Assembly (NCBI GenBank): GCA_029939615.1
Contig: JAOZSP010000019.1
Span: 1-13,053, forward strand
Length of the DNA stretch: 13,053 bases
Direction: 5' to 3'
DNA from: Candidatus Izemoplasma sp.
GTDB taxonomy: Bacteria > Bacillota_I > Bacilli_A > Izemoplasmatales > Izemoplasmataceae
A program made the position numbers and the translations under genes. Position 1 is the stretch's first letter. Each line of letters opens with the position of its first letter. The notes beneath the pieces are model-generated. The model worked only from the letters and a program-made list of their open reading frames with translations. It was not told the origin of the DNA and ran no database searches. Below are positions 1 to 6,295 of the stretch, piece after piece.

Positions 1-1
1 A

Positions 2-871
2 GTTGGTGACTTTGGTAAAACTGCGGTTGCACTTGATCGTTTAGATGAAATTATATTAAAAGATTCAGAATATTTAGATGATTCACAGAATACTCCCGAA
101 ATCAAAGGTGAAGTTGAATTTAGGAATATAAGCTTCAAATTTGAAGATGATTCAAAACCACTATTAAGAGATATTTCTTTCAAAGTAAAACAAGGCGAAA
201 GTATTGCTATTGTAGGAAAAACAGGTAGTGGAAAATCAACTTTGATTAACTTAATGGTTAGATTACTTGATTACGATTCAGGTAGTATTTTATTCGATGG
301 TGTTGATATAAAAGATATTAATAAAAAGCACTTACGTAAAAGTGTTGGTATTATAATGCAAGAACCATTTTTATATAGCAGAACACTATATGACAATATA
401 GGTATTATGGATCAAAAAGCATCAGAAGAAAAAATATATAAAGCTGCTAATATAGCTGCTTTGCATGATGATATAGTTGGCTTTGAAAGTGGATATGAAA
501 CAATTGTTGGAGAACGTGGAGTTACACTAAGTGGTGGACAAAAACAACGTGTTGCAATTGCTCGTATGTTACTTGATAGTAAACCTGTATTAATCTTTGA
601 TGATAGTTTAAGTGCTGTTGATACAGAAACTGATATTCAAATAAGAAGAGCATTAAATGATTATTGGAAGAACACAACTGTATTTATTATTACTCATCGT
701 ATTACTACTGCGATGGAAGCAGATAATATTATCGTTATTGATAAAGGAAAAATTGTTGAAATGGGATCTCATAAACAACTTCTTGAAAAAGATGGTATTT
801 ATAATGAACTATGGGATATTCAAACAAACGTTGAGTACGACTATAACCAGCTAGAGAAGGGGGTTGAATAA
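2..871 (+). CDS. ABC exporter subunit with degenerate ATP site (BmrC/TM287-like), 5' end outside window
   Basis: Membrane ABC exporter half-transporter; only the last 289 residues are visible. The frame is open from base 2, so the gene begins upstream and the internal ATGs are not starts. Visible parts: the end of the transmembrane domain, then the nucleotide-binding domain with Walker A GKTGSGKST (215-241), Q-loop MQEP (about 356-367), canonical signature LSGGQ (527-541), Walker B LIFDD and the H-loop HR of IITHR. The residue after the Walker B Asp is Asp (602-604) where an active ATPase has Glu. In heterodimeric exporters this marks the subunit whose own site is degenerate. The next gene follows after one base and carries the matching defect, so the two proteins should form one transporter. 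Substrate cannot be read from the sequence; drugs or lipids are usual for the family. Confidence 0.93.
   Translation, partial: VGDFGKTAVALDRLDEIILKDSEYLDDSQNTPEIKGEVEFRNISFKFEDDSKPLLRDISFKVKQGESIAIVGKTGSGKSTLINLMVRLLDYDSGSILFDGVDIKDINKKHLRKSVGIIMQEPFLYSRTLYDNIGIMDQKASEEKIYKAANIAALHDDIVGFESGYETIVGERGVTLSGGQKQRVAIARMLLDSKPVLIFDDSLSAVDTETDIQIRRALNDYWKNTTVFIITHRITTAMEADNIIVIDKGKIVEMGSHKQLLEKDGIYNELWDIQTNVEYDYNQLEKGVE
855..863 (+). promoter_or_regulatory. Ribosome binding site that selects ATG 873
   Basis: AGAAGGGGG lies at the very end of the upstream ABC gene. It is 9 bases before ATG 873. The in-frame TTG at 864 directly abuts the site and has no room for initiation, so the ATG is preferred. 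Confidence 0.7.
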
Positions 872-872
872 G

Positions 873-2702
873 ATGAATTATTTCGAAGAAGAAGATTATA
901 CAAATACAAAGATTGATTTCGAAGTATGGAAAAAAATATTTAAAATGATATTGCCATTTAAGAAACACCTTGTTATCGGAATTGGCGCTGCTGTTGTTTT
1001 AGCGTTGACTGATGCGATTTATCCACAAATAAACAGATATGCAATTAACGAAATCGCAGCAACTGGTGATTTATCAAGTTTGCCTTATTTTATTGCTGTT
1101 TATGTTGTAATCATGATTCTTATAGGATCAATGGTATATACATTTATAATTCATGCGGGACAAGTTCAAAGAAAGTTATCTTATTCACTTAGAAAACAAG
1201 CCTTTGAAAAATTACAAAAATTACCATTTTCTTACTACGATAAAACACCAGTAGGGTGGATAATGGCACGAATGACAAGCGATTCAAGAAATCTTAGTGA
1301 AGTATTAAGCTGGAGTATGATTGATATGTTCTGGGGATTACTAATGATGATTTTCATTACAATCGCAATGTTTATAACAAACTGGCAATTAGCTTTAATT
1401 ACTGTTACTTTAATTCCTATATTATTAGTAATTAGTTACTATTTCCGTAAAAGGATTCTGTTTTTATATCGAAAAATACGAAAAGAAAATTCAAAAATTA
1501 CAGGAGCTTTTAACGAAGGAATAACAGGGGCGAAAACAACAAAAACATTAGTTCTTGAAAATCAAAATTTCTCAGATTTTGATCGTAAAACTAAAACAAT
1601 GCGTAATCACTCAATAAAAGCAGCAATGTTTGCGGGACTTTATTTCCCAACAATATTATTTATTGCTTCAATTGCGACAGGATTAGTAATGTACTATGGA
1701 GGTAACAAAGTAGCACTTCTAACTATTGATATTGGGATACTTTATGTCTTTATTGCATATATAGGATTGTTCTTTGATCCAATAATGCAACTTGCTAGCA
1801 TTTTAGCAAGATTCCAACAAGCACAAGCATCTGCTGAACGAATTATGGCATTGATAGAAGCAGAACCAGAAATTTGGGATACTGAAGAAGTAATCGAGAA
1901 GTATGGTGACGTAATAAACTTTAAAAAAGAGAACTGGGAAACACTTCATGGTGATATTGAATTTAGAGACGTTACATTTAAATATTCACGTGGTGAAGAA
2001 GTACTTAGTAACTTTAATTTAAAAGTTAAACAAGGAGAAAGTATTGCCCTTGTAGGACATACCGGTGCAGGGAAATCGACAATTGTAAATCTAATATGTC
2101 GTTTCTATGAACCAACAAAAGGTAAAATCTATATTGATGGTAAAGATTATAAAGAGCGTTCATTAGGATGGTTACACGACAACTTAGGGTACGTTTTACA
2201 GTCTCCACATCTATTTAGTGGAACTATCTTAGATAACATCAAATACGGTAACCCTGATGCCACTATGGATGAAGTAATAGAAGCAGCTACTTTAGTTGAA
2301 GCACATGCGTTTATAAAAGAGTTCGACAATGGCTATGAAACAACAGTCGGTGAAGGTGGAGCAAGATTAAGTGTTGGACAAAAACAACTAATAAGTTTCG
2401 CTAGAGCGTTAATCGCTGATCCTCGAATTTTAATTCTTGATGAAGCAACTTCAAGTGTTGACACAAAAACTGAAAAAAGCGTTCAAAAAGCTATTGAAGT
2501 AGTTTTAAGAAATAGAACTAGTTTTGTAGTTGCTCATCGTTTATCAACAATTACTACTAGTGATCGCATTTTAGTTCTAGAAGATGGTAAAGTTATTGAA
2601 TCAGGTTCACACAAAGAATTAATAAAAAAAGAAGGAAGGTATTATCGATTATATACTAATCAATTTCTTTCTGAACGAGTTGAAGAATCAAAAAATATGT
2701 AA
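873..2702 (+). CDS. ABC exporter subunit with catalytic Glu (BmrD/TM288-like)
   Basis: Complete 609-residue half-transporter, the usual length for the family. A six-helix exporter transmembrane domain (about residues 25-315) is followed by the nucleotide-binding domain: Walker A GHTGAGKST (395-403), signature LSVGQ (499-503), Walker B ILILDE with catalytic Glu524, and H-loop His555. The second Gly-position residue of the signature is Val instead of Gly. This complements the Asp-for-Glu change in the preceding subunit: together they give one catalytic and one degenerate ATP site, as in BmrCD, LmrCD and TM287/288 (established family knowledge). The ATG was chosen over the in-frame TTG at 864 because of the Shine-Dalgarno spacing. 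It is translationally coupled to the upstream gene and is the last gene of its operon, since a strong terminator follows. Specific substrate unknown. Confidence 0.93.
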   Translation: MNYFEEEDYTNTKIDFEVWKKIFKMILPFKKHLVIGIGAAVVLALTDAIYPQINRYAINEIAATGDLSSLPYFIAVYVVIMILIGSMVYTFIIHAGQVQRKLSYSLRKQAFEKLQKLPFSYYDKTPVGWIMARMTSDSRNLSEVLSWSMIDMFWGLLMMIFITIAMFITNWQLALITVTLIPILLVISYYFRKRILFLYRKIRKENSKITGAFNEGITGAKTTKTLVLENQNFSDFDRKTKTMRNHSIKAAMFAGLYFPTILFIASIATGLVMYYGGNKVALLTIDIGILYVFIAYIGLFFDPIMQLASILARFQQAQASAERIMALIEAEPEIWDTEEVIEKYGDVINFKKENWETLHGDIEFRDVTFKYSRGEEVLSNFNLKVKQGESIALVGHTGAGKSTIVNLICRFYEPTKGKIYIDGKDYKERSLGWLHDNLGYVLQSPHLFSGTILDNIKYGNPDATMDEVIEAATLVEAHAFIKEFDNGYETTVGEGGARLSVGQKQLISFARALIADPRILILDEATSSVDTKTEKSVQKAIEVVLRNRTSFVVAHRLSTITTSDRILVLEDGKVIESGSHKELIKKEGRYYRLYTNQFLSERVEESKNM

Positions 2703-2706
2703 AATT

Positions 2707-2742
2707 AAAAGATATTGATAATTATTTCAATATCTTTTTTTT
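2707..2742 (+). terminator. Rho-independent terminator of the ABC exporter operon
   Basis: Perfect inverted repeat GATATTGA (2711-2718) / TCAATATC (2727-2734) with an 8-base loop, extended by AAAA/TTTT pairing to 12 bp. It runs straight into eight T residues (2735-2742) and starts 5 bases after the stop codon. Confidence 0.92.
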
Positions 2743-2772
2743 GCCTAAAACCAGCCGTTTTTTTAAATGCAA

Positions 2773-2800
2773 TTTGAGTATTATGAACATAATATTCAAA
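2773..2800. repeat. Imperfect inverted repeat / stem-loop
   Basis: TTTGAGTATTAT (2773-2784), a GAAC loop, then ATAATATTCAAA (2789-2800). The arms pair over 12 positions with a single mismatch that would be a G-U wobble in RNA. There is no T-run after it, so it is not a terminator. It directly abuts the next palindrome. Confidence 0.7.
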
Positions 2801-2822
2801 ACTTTGTGCATATGCACAAAGT
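2801..2822. repeat. Perfect 22-bp palindrome, candidate operator
   Basis: Half-site ACTTTGTGCAT followed without spacer by its exact reverse complement ATGCACAAAGT. A 22-bp perfect dyad is very unlikely by chance in a 236-base spacer. It lies about 110 bases upstream of the -35 box. A dimeric DNA-binding regulator is the simplest explanation. The TTGTG/CACAA arms recall Rex or CRP sites, but the arm spacing is 2 bp too short for either consensus. Confidence 0.6.
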
Positions 2823-2932
2823 AAAATATAAAGATTCTAATTAGTATGCAAACTAAAAAGTGATTATTGGCTACACAAGGCAATAGTGCCGTTTTTATAT
2901 ATCACTATTTCATTTCGTACACAAAATAATTA

Positions 2933-2961
2933 TTGCTTGGATATTTTTGGTTTTGTATAAT
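2933..2961 (+). promoter_or_regulatory. SigA/sigma-70-type promoter of the mbx-like operon
   Basis: -35 TTGCTT (2933-2938), 17-bp spacer, perfect -10 TATAAT (2956-2961). Transcription would start near 2967-2969, leaving a leader of only about 10 bases before ATG 2979. No other good promoter or terminator was seen between here and the window end, so this may drive the whole downstream gene set. Confidence 0.75.
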
Positions 2962-2978
2962 GGTAGTATGGTGATTTT

Positions 2979-3893
2979 ATGAATACGATTAAAGTCTTTA
3001 ATCAAAGATTAAATAACAGTTTTGAAACGGATGAAGAAAAAACAAATGATTTAAAGTCTCAAGTGGACTTATTAATGGAGTCAACATTTAAAAAAATGGT
3101 GACTTTTGACAATGCTTGTATTATCGGAGCAGGTAAGATGAATGATTTTTCACTTATGGGAATTATTAATTCTTTTTCAAATGTATTAGTTACCGATGTT
3201 GATGTTGATTCTGTTAAGGAAGCAGTTGGGAAAATAAAATTATCAAAAAGAAATAGAAAAAATATAAAAGTTGAAGAAGTTGAATATACTGGTTTTTCTA
3301 TTAGTAAGTTTTTTGATGATTTTAAAGAAAGAATAATTGAAGTACATGATTTTAAAGGGATTGATCAAATTATTGAAAAAAAATTAGAGAAGGTAAGTAA
3401 GTATCTCTTCTTAAAAGATAAGAGAGAATATTTTGATTTTATTTATATAAGCCCAATATATACGCAACTAATATATCAACAACTATTAAGAGAATGTTCA
3501 CTCCTTAGAGAGCGTAGTTATCCTGAGAATTTACTTAAATATATCGAAAATATTATGTTAGAAGAGATGATTGGTATTATTACGAGGTTTAATAAAAACA
3601 TCGTTTCATTACTAAAAAATACAGGAACTTTGTTTGTCCTTAGTGACATTTTCCAACTAGATGTAGGAAGTGATTTTGAAAGACGCGTTAGTAATAGTAT
3701 TCGTAGTAAGGATGTAATGGAAGAAATATATGAAGGATACAAAGCGAAATATGGTATGGGTCTTGGGGATTTTGGTCTTTACAATCTTGATGAGTTAATG
3801 ATTACTGATTTGAGTAGATGGACGATTTGGTCTTTTACAAAAAATGTAAAATTTGCCGTCAAGTTAAAAATATATAAAAAAATTAATATATAG
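2979..3893 (+). CDS. Rossmann-fold, methyltransferase-like protein of unknown function
   Basis: A 304-residue soluble protein that I do not recognise as a named family. Residues 46-79 look like a class I SAM-methyltransferase nucleotide-binding core: a beta strand into GAGKMNDF (50-57, a GxGxxxD-like loop), a helix, then a strand ending in the acidic TDVDVD (72-77). A strand FDFIYISPIY (152-161) sits where motif IV is expected, and NTGTLFVLSDIF (214-225) resembles the strand after helix E. No signal peptide or membrane segment is evident. The ATG follows a weak GGTGA and a promoter about 20 bases upstream. The stop codon overlaps the ribosome binding site of mrpE, so it is co-transcribed with the respiratory complex. 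Whether it methylates a subunit or cofactor, makes a small molecule, or is unrelated cannot be told. Confidence is high for the gene and moderate for the fold. Confidence 0.8.
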   Translation: MNTIKVFNQRLNNSFETDEEKTNDLKSQVDLLMESTFKKMVTFDNACIIGAGKMNDFSLMGIINSFSNVLVTDVDVDSVKEAVGKIKLSKRNRKNIKVEEVEYTGFSISKFFDDFKERIIEVHDFKGIDQIIEKKLEKVSKYLFLKDKREYFDFIYISPIYTQLIYQQLLRECSLLRERSYPENLLKYIENIMLEEMIGIITRFNKNIVSLLKNTGTLFVLSDIFQLDVGSDFERRVSNSIRSKDVMEEIYEGYKAKYGMGLGDFGLYNLDELMITDLSRWTIWSFTKNVKFAVKLKIYKKINI

Positions 3894-3900
3894 AGGAGGT
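3893..3900 (+). promoter_or_regulatory. Strong ribosome binding site of mrpE
   Basis: GAGGAGGT, near-perfect anti-16S complement, 5 bases before ATG 3906. It overlaps the last base of the upstream TAG stop, so the two genes are directly coupled. Confidence 0.85.
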
Positions 3901-3905
3901 ATTTT

Positions 3906-4388
3906 ATGAAGTATGTAGCAACGTTTCTTGTCTTATTTGGAGTTTATGTATTACTTGCTGGAATTGTTGTTCAAGAGTTGATACTTGGTGCTGTAATAAG
4001 CTTGGCTTTAACTTTTATAATTGCAAAATATGTGAATTATGAAATTGATAATAAGCTGCCTTATAGAATTTTAGTATTTGTCTTTTTGTACTTGCCAGTT
4101 TTTCTTTGGCAATTAGTATTAGCTAATTTTAGTGTAGCTAGAAGAGTACTGAGTATTAAAATCCCTTTGAATCCGGGAATTGTTAAGATTGAAACGGATT
4201 TAGAAGGAGATTTTGGTAAATTGTTATTAGCAAATTCTATTACGCTAACACCAGGAACATTGAGTATTGATATTGATGGTAAAAATTTATATGTTCATAC
4301 TATCGATGTTAAAGGAAAAACACCTGAAGAAAACAAAGAGGATATAAGTGGTTTATTTGAAAGATTGATTGGGGTGATTTTTAAATGA
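3906..4388 (+). CDS. mrpE: MrpE/MnhE-type antiporter subunit (MbxA/MbhA equivalent)
   Basis: Small membrane subunit of Mrp cation/proton antiporters, here the first gene of the Mrp module of a respiratory complex. It is 160 residues, typical for MnhE. Hydrophobic helices span about residues 3-23, 24-42 and 54-75, followed by a cytoplasmic domain carrying the family signature ANSITLTPGTLSIDID (about 109-124) and LYVHTIDV. Its stop overlaps the mrpF start by 4 bases (ATGA). In archaeal Mbh and Mbx operons the orthologous subunit A also stands first. Role within the antiporter is structural or assembly-related; no proton-path residue is assigned. Confidence 0.93.
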   Translation: MKYVATFLVLFGVYVLLAGIVVQELILGAVISLALTFIIAKYVNYEIDNKLPYRILVFVFLYLPVFLWQLVLANFSVARRVLSIKIPLNPGIVKIETDLEGDFGKLLLANSITLTPGTLSIDIDGKNLYVHTIDVKGKTPEENKEDISGLFERLIGVIFK

Positions 4389-4654
4389 TAGATATATTAA
4401 ATATTGTTGTTTTTAGTTTAGTTGGACTGGGACTATTTTTTGCAGTTATAAGATTAATTATTGGTCCAACTGTTGCTGATAGAGCTGTATCTTTAGATAC
4501 TTTTAATGTAATTGTAATTGGTACTATTGCGTTATTATCACACTTATACCAAAATTCACTATATCTTGATATTGCGATTGTTTACGCTATTTTAGCGTTT
4601 CTAGAAACAATTGTATTTGCAAGATACTTGGAGGGTAGACATGGAGATTGTTAG
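4385..4654 (+). CDS. mrpF: MrpF/MnhF-type antiporter subunit (MbxB/MbhB equivalent)
   Basis: An 89-residue, three-helix membrane protein. The central RLIIGPTVADRAVSLDTFN (about 23-41) is the classic MrpF signature, with the conserved GPT.ADR turn between helices 1 and 2. GGGGTGA-type Shine-Dalgarno (4371-4377) lies inside the end of mrpE, 7 bases from the ATG; the genes overlap by 4 bases. Part of the Mrp sodium/proton module; order E-F-G matches Mrp and Mbh/Mbx operons. Confidence 0.94.
   Translation: MIDILNIVVFSLVGLGLFFAVIRLIIGPTVADRAVSLDTFNVIVIGTIALLSHLYQNSLYLDIAIVYAILAFLETIVFARYLEGRHGDC
4630..4635 (+). promoter_or_regulatory. Ribosome binding site that selects ATG 4641
   Basis: GGAGGG within the 3' end of mrpF, 5 bases before ATG 4641. 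It rules against the earlier in-frame TTG at 4611, which has no Shine-Dalgarno sequence. Confidence 0.75.
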
Positions 4655-4973
4655 TTATGTGTTTATGATCATTGGTGGGTTTTTCTATCTACTTGGTGGT
4701 CTTGGTGTTTTAAGAATGCCGGATGTATTTGACCGTATTCAAGCAGGAACAAAAGCAACAACTTTAGGAGCGTTTTCAGTCTTATTAGGTATCGGAATTT
4801 TAAATCCGGAATGGCTTTTTAAAGCTTTGCTTATTATTATTTTTATTGCGTTATCTAATCCAATTGGATCAAGTGTTTTAGCAAAAGCAGCTTATAAATC
4901 GAGTGCTAAACCTAATAATTTGGTTCAAGATGATTTGAAAGATTCTCTTGGAGGTGAAGATAATGTTAATTGA
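4641..4973 (+). CDS. mrpG: MrpG/MnhG-type antiporter subunit (MbxC/MbhC equivalent)
   Basis: A 110-residue membrane protein beginning MEIVSYVF. Three hydrophobic segments surround the family motif GGLGVLRMPDVFDRIQAGTKATTLGA (roughly residues 18-43), which is diagnostic of MnhG. The start overlaps the end of mrpF by 14 bases and the stop overlaps the next gene by 11, so translation is coupled. The soluble C-terminal tail (about residues 84-110) is acidic and variable. Belongs to the Mrp module that moves Na+/H+. Confidence 0.94.
   Translation: MEIVSYVFMIIGGFFYLLGGLGVLRMPDVFDRIQAGTKATTLGAFSVLLGIGILNPEWLFKALLIIIFIALSNPIGSSVLAKAAYKSSAKPNNLVQDDLKDSLGGEDNVN
4950..4957 (+). promoter_or_regulatory. 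Ribosome binding site that selects ATG 4963
   Basis: GGAGGTGA, 5 bases before ATG 4963. The in-frame TTG at 4948 overlaps the site itself and is rejected as a start. Confidence 0.8.
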
Positions 4974-5214
4974 TATTATTGAAATCGTTGTAAGTGTCTT
5001 GTTAATTGTTTTAGCGTTCTTAGCTATTAACTCTAAAATGTTAATTAAGTCTGTTATCTTTTTATCTTCATTAAGTATGTTAAGTGTTATTTCATTTATT
5101 ATTATGCAAGCACCTGATGTTGCGGTTACCGAAGCTGTAATTGGGAGTGGACTTGTAACTAGTTTATTTGTTTTCACTTTACTTGCTGTTAGAAAGGTGG
5201 AAGAAAAAATATGA
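4963..5214 (+). CDS. mbhD: MbhD-like subunit (MrpA C-terminal part, DUF4040-type)
   Basis: An 83-residue, three-helix membrane protein. The stretch around MQAPDVAVTEAVIGSGL (about residues 47-63) is the hallmark of MbhD and of the corresponding C-terminal helices of MrpA. Standalone Mrp antiporters carry this within a long MrpA; here, as in Mbh/Mbx, it is a free small subunit. Overlaps the next gene by 4 bases (ATGA). It likely joins with the following MbhE-like domain to form the helices that link the antiporter module to the rest of the complex (inferred from Mbh/Mbs structures). Confidence 0.9.
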   Translation: MLIDIIEIVVSVLLIVLAFLAINSKMLIKSVIFLSSLSMLSVISFIIMQAPDVAVTEAVIGSGLVTSLFVFTLLAVRKVEEKI

Positions 5215-5957
5215 AAAATTTCTTAAGCCTTGTTCTTGTTTTAGCTTTAGGAGGTATGATTATCCTTTCTTTACAGAATAATCAGTATTTCACAGCTTAT
5301 GGAGAAGTAGATATTACAAAAAGAGTAAGTGAAAGTTATATTGATCGTGATGTAAACGGAGGAACACAAGCTGTTGAATTTGGTGTTGCTAATAATTTAG
5401 AAAGTGGTCCTGCTAATATTGTTACTGCAATTGTTGCGGATTACCGTAGTTTTGATACTTTAGGTGAAGTAACAGTATTATTTGTTAGTTCATTAGGTGT
5501 TGCTTTATTACTTGCTTCTGGAAAACAAAAACGTTTAGACCTTCATTTTCATCCAAACTTTATGCTTCGAGTTGGTTCTCGTGCATTGTTTGGAATTATT
5601 TTAATGACGGGAATATTTGTTATTGTCCATGGACATTTAACTCCCGGTGGAGGATTCCCTGGTGGAACAATGATTGCTAGTAGTATTCTACTCCTATACT
5701 TAGCCGATGATAATTTCCGAACTAAGGTAAAAAGCTTTAAAACTTTGGAGAGTATTGCGGGTAGTTTATATGTAATTATTGGTTTAGTAGGATTATTTGC
5801 TTTTGATTATTTCTTAGTTAACTTCTTAGATAATGGTATTTTGGGAGAATTATTTAGTGCTGGTATTGTTCCAATAGTTTATGCTTTAATCGGATTAAAA
5901 GTTGGTAGTGAAATTTCAGGTATTATTGATAATTTCCTAACAGAGGAGGTAGCGTAA
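5211..5957 (+). CDS. mrpB: MbhE-MrpB fusion subunit (MbxE/F equivalent)
   Basis: 248 residues joining two subunits that are separate in archaeal Mbh. Residues 1 to about 103 are MbhE-like (the last MrpA segment): an N-terminal helix, a polar loop and NIVTAIVADYRSFDTLGEVT (69-88). Residues from about 113 are MrpB/MnhB-like, with four helices and the signature HGHLTPGGGFPGG (140-152). The link GKQKRLDLHFHP (104-115) is a short charged bridge. Fusion of these domains puts the two adjacent subunits in fixed stoichiometry. AGGTGG (5195-5200) is the Shine-Dalgarno sequence; the start overlaps mbhD by 4 bases and the stop overlaps mrpC by one (TAATG). No internal stop or frameshift is seen, so the fusion is genuine in this sequence. 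Confidence 0.92.
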   Translation: MKNFLSLVLVLALGGMIILSLQNNQYFTAYGEVDITKRVSESYIDRDVNGGTQAVEFGVANNLESGPANIVTAIVADYRSFDTLGEVTVLFVSSLGVALLLASGKQKRLDLHFHPNFMLRVGSRALFGIILMTGIFVIVHGHLTPGGGFPGGTMIASSILLLYLADDNFRTKVKSFKTLESIAGSLYVIIGLVGLFAFDYFLVNFLDNGILGELFSAGIVPIVYALIGLKVGSEISGIIDNFLTEEVA

Positions 5958-6295
5958 TGTTATTATATGCTGCGATTATCCTTATGATGCTAGGATTATA
6001 TGGAATATTAACACAAAGAAATATTATTAAGATAATTATCTCTTTAAATATTTTAGAAATAGGTTTAAATATTTTTATTATAAGTATTGGTTTTGTAAAT
6101 GGTGGAGTTGCTCCTATATTTACAGGTCAAAATAATTTAGGTAGTATAGGATTTGTTGATCCTTTACCTCAAGCTTTAGTTCTTACGGCTATCGTTATTG
6201 GTGTTGGGACTACTGCACTTGGACTGGCTTTAGCTAAGAAAATTTATGCTAAATATGGAACATTTGAAATTGACGACATGAAGGGGGCAGAATAA
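5957..6295 (+). CDS. mrpC: MrpC/MnhC-type (NuoK-like) subunit (MbxG/MbhG equivalent)
   Basis: A 112-residue, three-helix membrane protein, homologous to NuoK of complex I. The motif DPLPQALVLTAIVIG (about 78-92) is diagnostic of MnhC. Helix 2 carries Glu in NILEIGLN (about residues 31-38), the position of a conserved proton-path carboxylate in NuoK/MrpC. AGAGGAGGT (5942-5950) precedes the ATG by 6 bases, and the start and stop each share one base with the neighbours (TAATG). Confidence 0.94.
   Translation: MLLYAAIILMMLGLYGILTQRNIIKIIISLNILEIGLNIFIISIGFVNGGVAPIFTGQNNLGSIGFVDPLPQALVLTAIVIGVGTTALGLALAKKIYAKYGTFEIDDMKGAE

Larger units (their letters stand above)
2743..2978. other. Intergenic region between the two operons
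   Basis: A 236-base stretch with no convincing ORF. It holds, in order, an imperfect hairpin (2773-2800), an abutting perfect palindrome (2801-2822), a weak 4-bp hairpin GGCA-ATAG-TGCC (2879-2890) flanked by AGTGAT (2859-2864) and ATCACT (2901-2906), and the promoter of the downstream operon. The density of dyad symmetry suggests regulation of that operon. No tRNA or known riboswitch was recognised. Confidence 0.7.

Noticed and set aside
657..854. Overlapping short same-strand reading frame inside the first ABC gene
   Set aside because: Low-complexity Leu/Ile-rich product in an alternative frame of a conserved nucleotide-binding domain; no ribosome site.
864..872. TTG start of the second ABC subunit
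   Set aside because: The codon directly abuts the Shine-Dalgarno run; ATG 873 has normal spacing.
2801..2822. Rex or CRP/FNR operator
   Set aside because: The TTGTG and CACAA arms look alike, but the separation is 2 bp shorter than TTGTGAA-N4-TTCACAA or TGTGA-N6-TCACA. Kept only as an unassigned palindrome.
2879..2900. Second rho-independent terminator (GGCA-ATAG-TGCC then GTTTTTAT)
   Set aside because: Only a 4-bp stem and an interrupted T-run; no gene ends just upstream that needs it.
4611..4640. TTG start giving a 120-residue MrpG
   Set aside because: No ribosome site; ATG 4641 is preceded by GGAGGG and gives the normal MnhG N-terminus.
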